64,000 nt of DNA from Pleuronectes platessa (lineage: Eukaryota; Chordata; Actinopteri; Pleuronectiformes; Pleuronectidae). Under the pieces are notes generated by a model, which saw nothing but the letters and a program-made list of their open reading frames with translations, ran no database searches and had not been told where the DNA came from. Shown here piece by piece: positions 63,590 through 64,000 of the stretch. The DNA is taken from positions 5,041,199-5,105,198 of the forward strand of contig NC_070649.1 of the NCBI RefSeq assembly GCF_947347685.1, given 5' to 3'. Both the position numbers and the translations under genes were made by a program. Within the stretch, counting starts at the first letter, position 1; the number at the start of each line of letters is the position of its first letter.

Positions 63590-63765
63590 GTAAACGTGTC
63601 CTTGGGCAAGACACTGCTGCCCCCCCCCCCCCCCCCCCCCCCCCCTTACGACTGTTGGGGCAGTGCATGAACGGTGTGTGATAGAAAGAGAAGCTTTGTA
63701 TGAATGGCTGAATGTGACCTTTGAGTGGTCCGTAAGACTAAAAGCAAGATATAAAAAGTACTGTT
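63590..63765. mobile_element. Teleost interspersed repeat copy with an expanded poly-C
   Basis: Begins CGTGTCCTTGGGCAAGACACTG and ends GAATGGCTGAATGTGACCT, TTGAGTGGTCCGTAAGACTA and AAGCAAGATATAAAA. I recognise this as the well-known fish repeat whose end reads ...TTTGAGTGGTC...AAGCGCTATATAA. A 26-base C run (63620-63645) sits inside it. The partial copy at 28855-28945 shares its left part. Confidence 0.65.
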
Positions 63766-64000
63766 CTGTCCAAAATTAGTTATGAATAAAAGATTGCTGT
63801 CTTCAGCTTGCACTCTTTGCTTTCAGAGATTCCTCTCATTATAGGAAGATACTGCCGTGTACAAGTTCAAAGATAAAACATGCAAGTCATGTAAAAACAA
63901 AGACATAGAATAAAGACAAAACCAGCTTCACAACATCAGGATCTACGACCTTATCCACGACCCTGACGACCCCCAGAGCTCAACGACAGCGGTGGAAGAT

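Overview
The window is vertebrate nuclear DNA, almost certainly from a ray-finned (teleost) fish. The evidence is split genes with GT/AG introns, very dense (CA)n/(GT)n microsatellites, and fragments of interspersed repeats that I recognise from teleost genomes. Nothing in it looks bacterial or viral. Coding sequence is sparse: about 1.0 kb in six exons that I can support, all on the minus strand and belonging to two genes. Gene identities come from reading translated exons and from remembered family sequences, not from a database search.

Layout, in the direction of minus-strand transcription. (1) 64000 down to 43517 is the 3' end of a PAR-3 family polarity scaffold, most likely pard3b. It has a 77-bp exon (56117-56193), a 12.2-kb intron and the terminal exon (43517-43922, ending in TAA). 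(2) 43516 down to about 16550 is a 27-kb intergenic interval. It holds the last gene's presumed 3' UTR, blocks that look like conserved regulatory DNA, several old repeat copies and a 1.95-kb, 15-bp-unit minisatellite (29463-31410) with higher-order structure. (3) About 16530 down to 1 is a neuropilin gene, most likely nrp2. It has a GC-rich promoter and 5' UTR, a signal-peptide exon (15562-15637), a Thr/Pro-rich linker exon (3648-3728) and two exons that together make most of a MAM domain (3368-3472 and 320-585). Splice phases agree across all three downstream exons. The transmembrane and cytoplasmic exons should lie beyond base 1.

The tandem order PARD3B then NRP2, same strand, is as I remember it in other vertebrates (PARD3 and NRP1 form the paralogous pair). 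This supports both gene calls. The two products are functionally distinct: a junctional polarity scaffold, and a semaphorin/VEGF co-receptor. The linkage suggests shared regulatory DNA rather than a shared pathway.

The main oddity is that no CUB or F5/8-type C (discoidin) exons are recognisable between the signal-peptide exon and the linker exon. The only assembly gap, exactly 200 N (8801-9000), lies between them. I suspect a placeholder gap that hides several kilobases. I found no convincing undescribed biological system. The most unusual DNA is the minisatellite, whose minus strand is a long run of potential G-quadruplex units.
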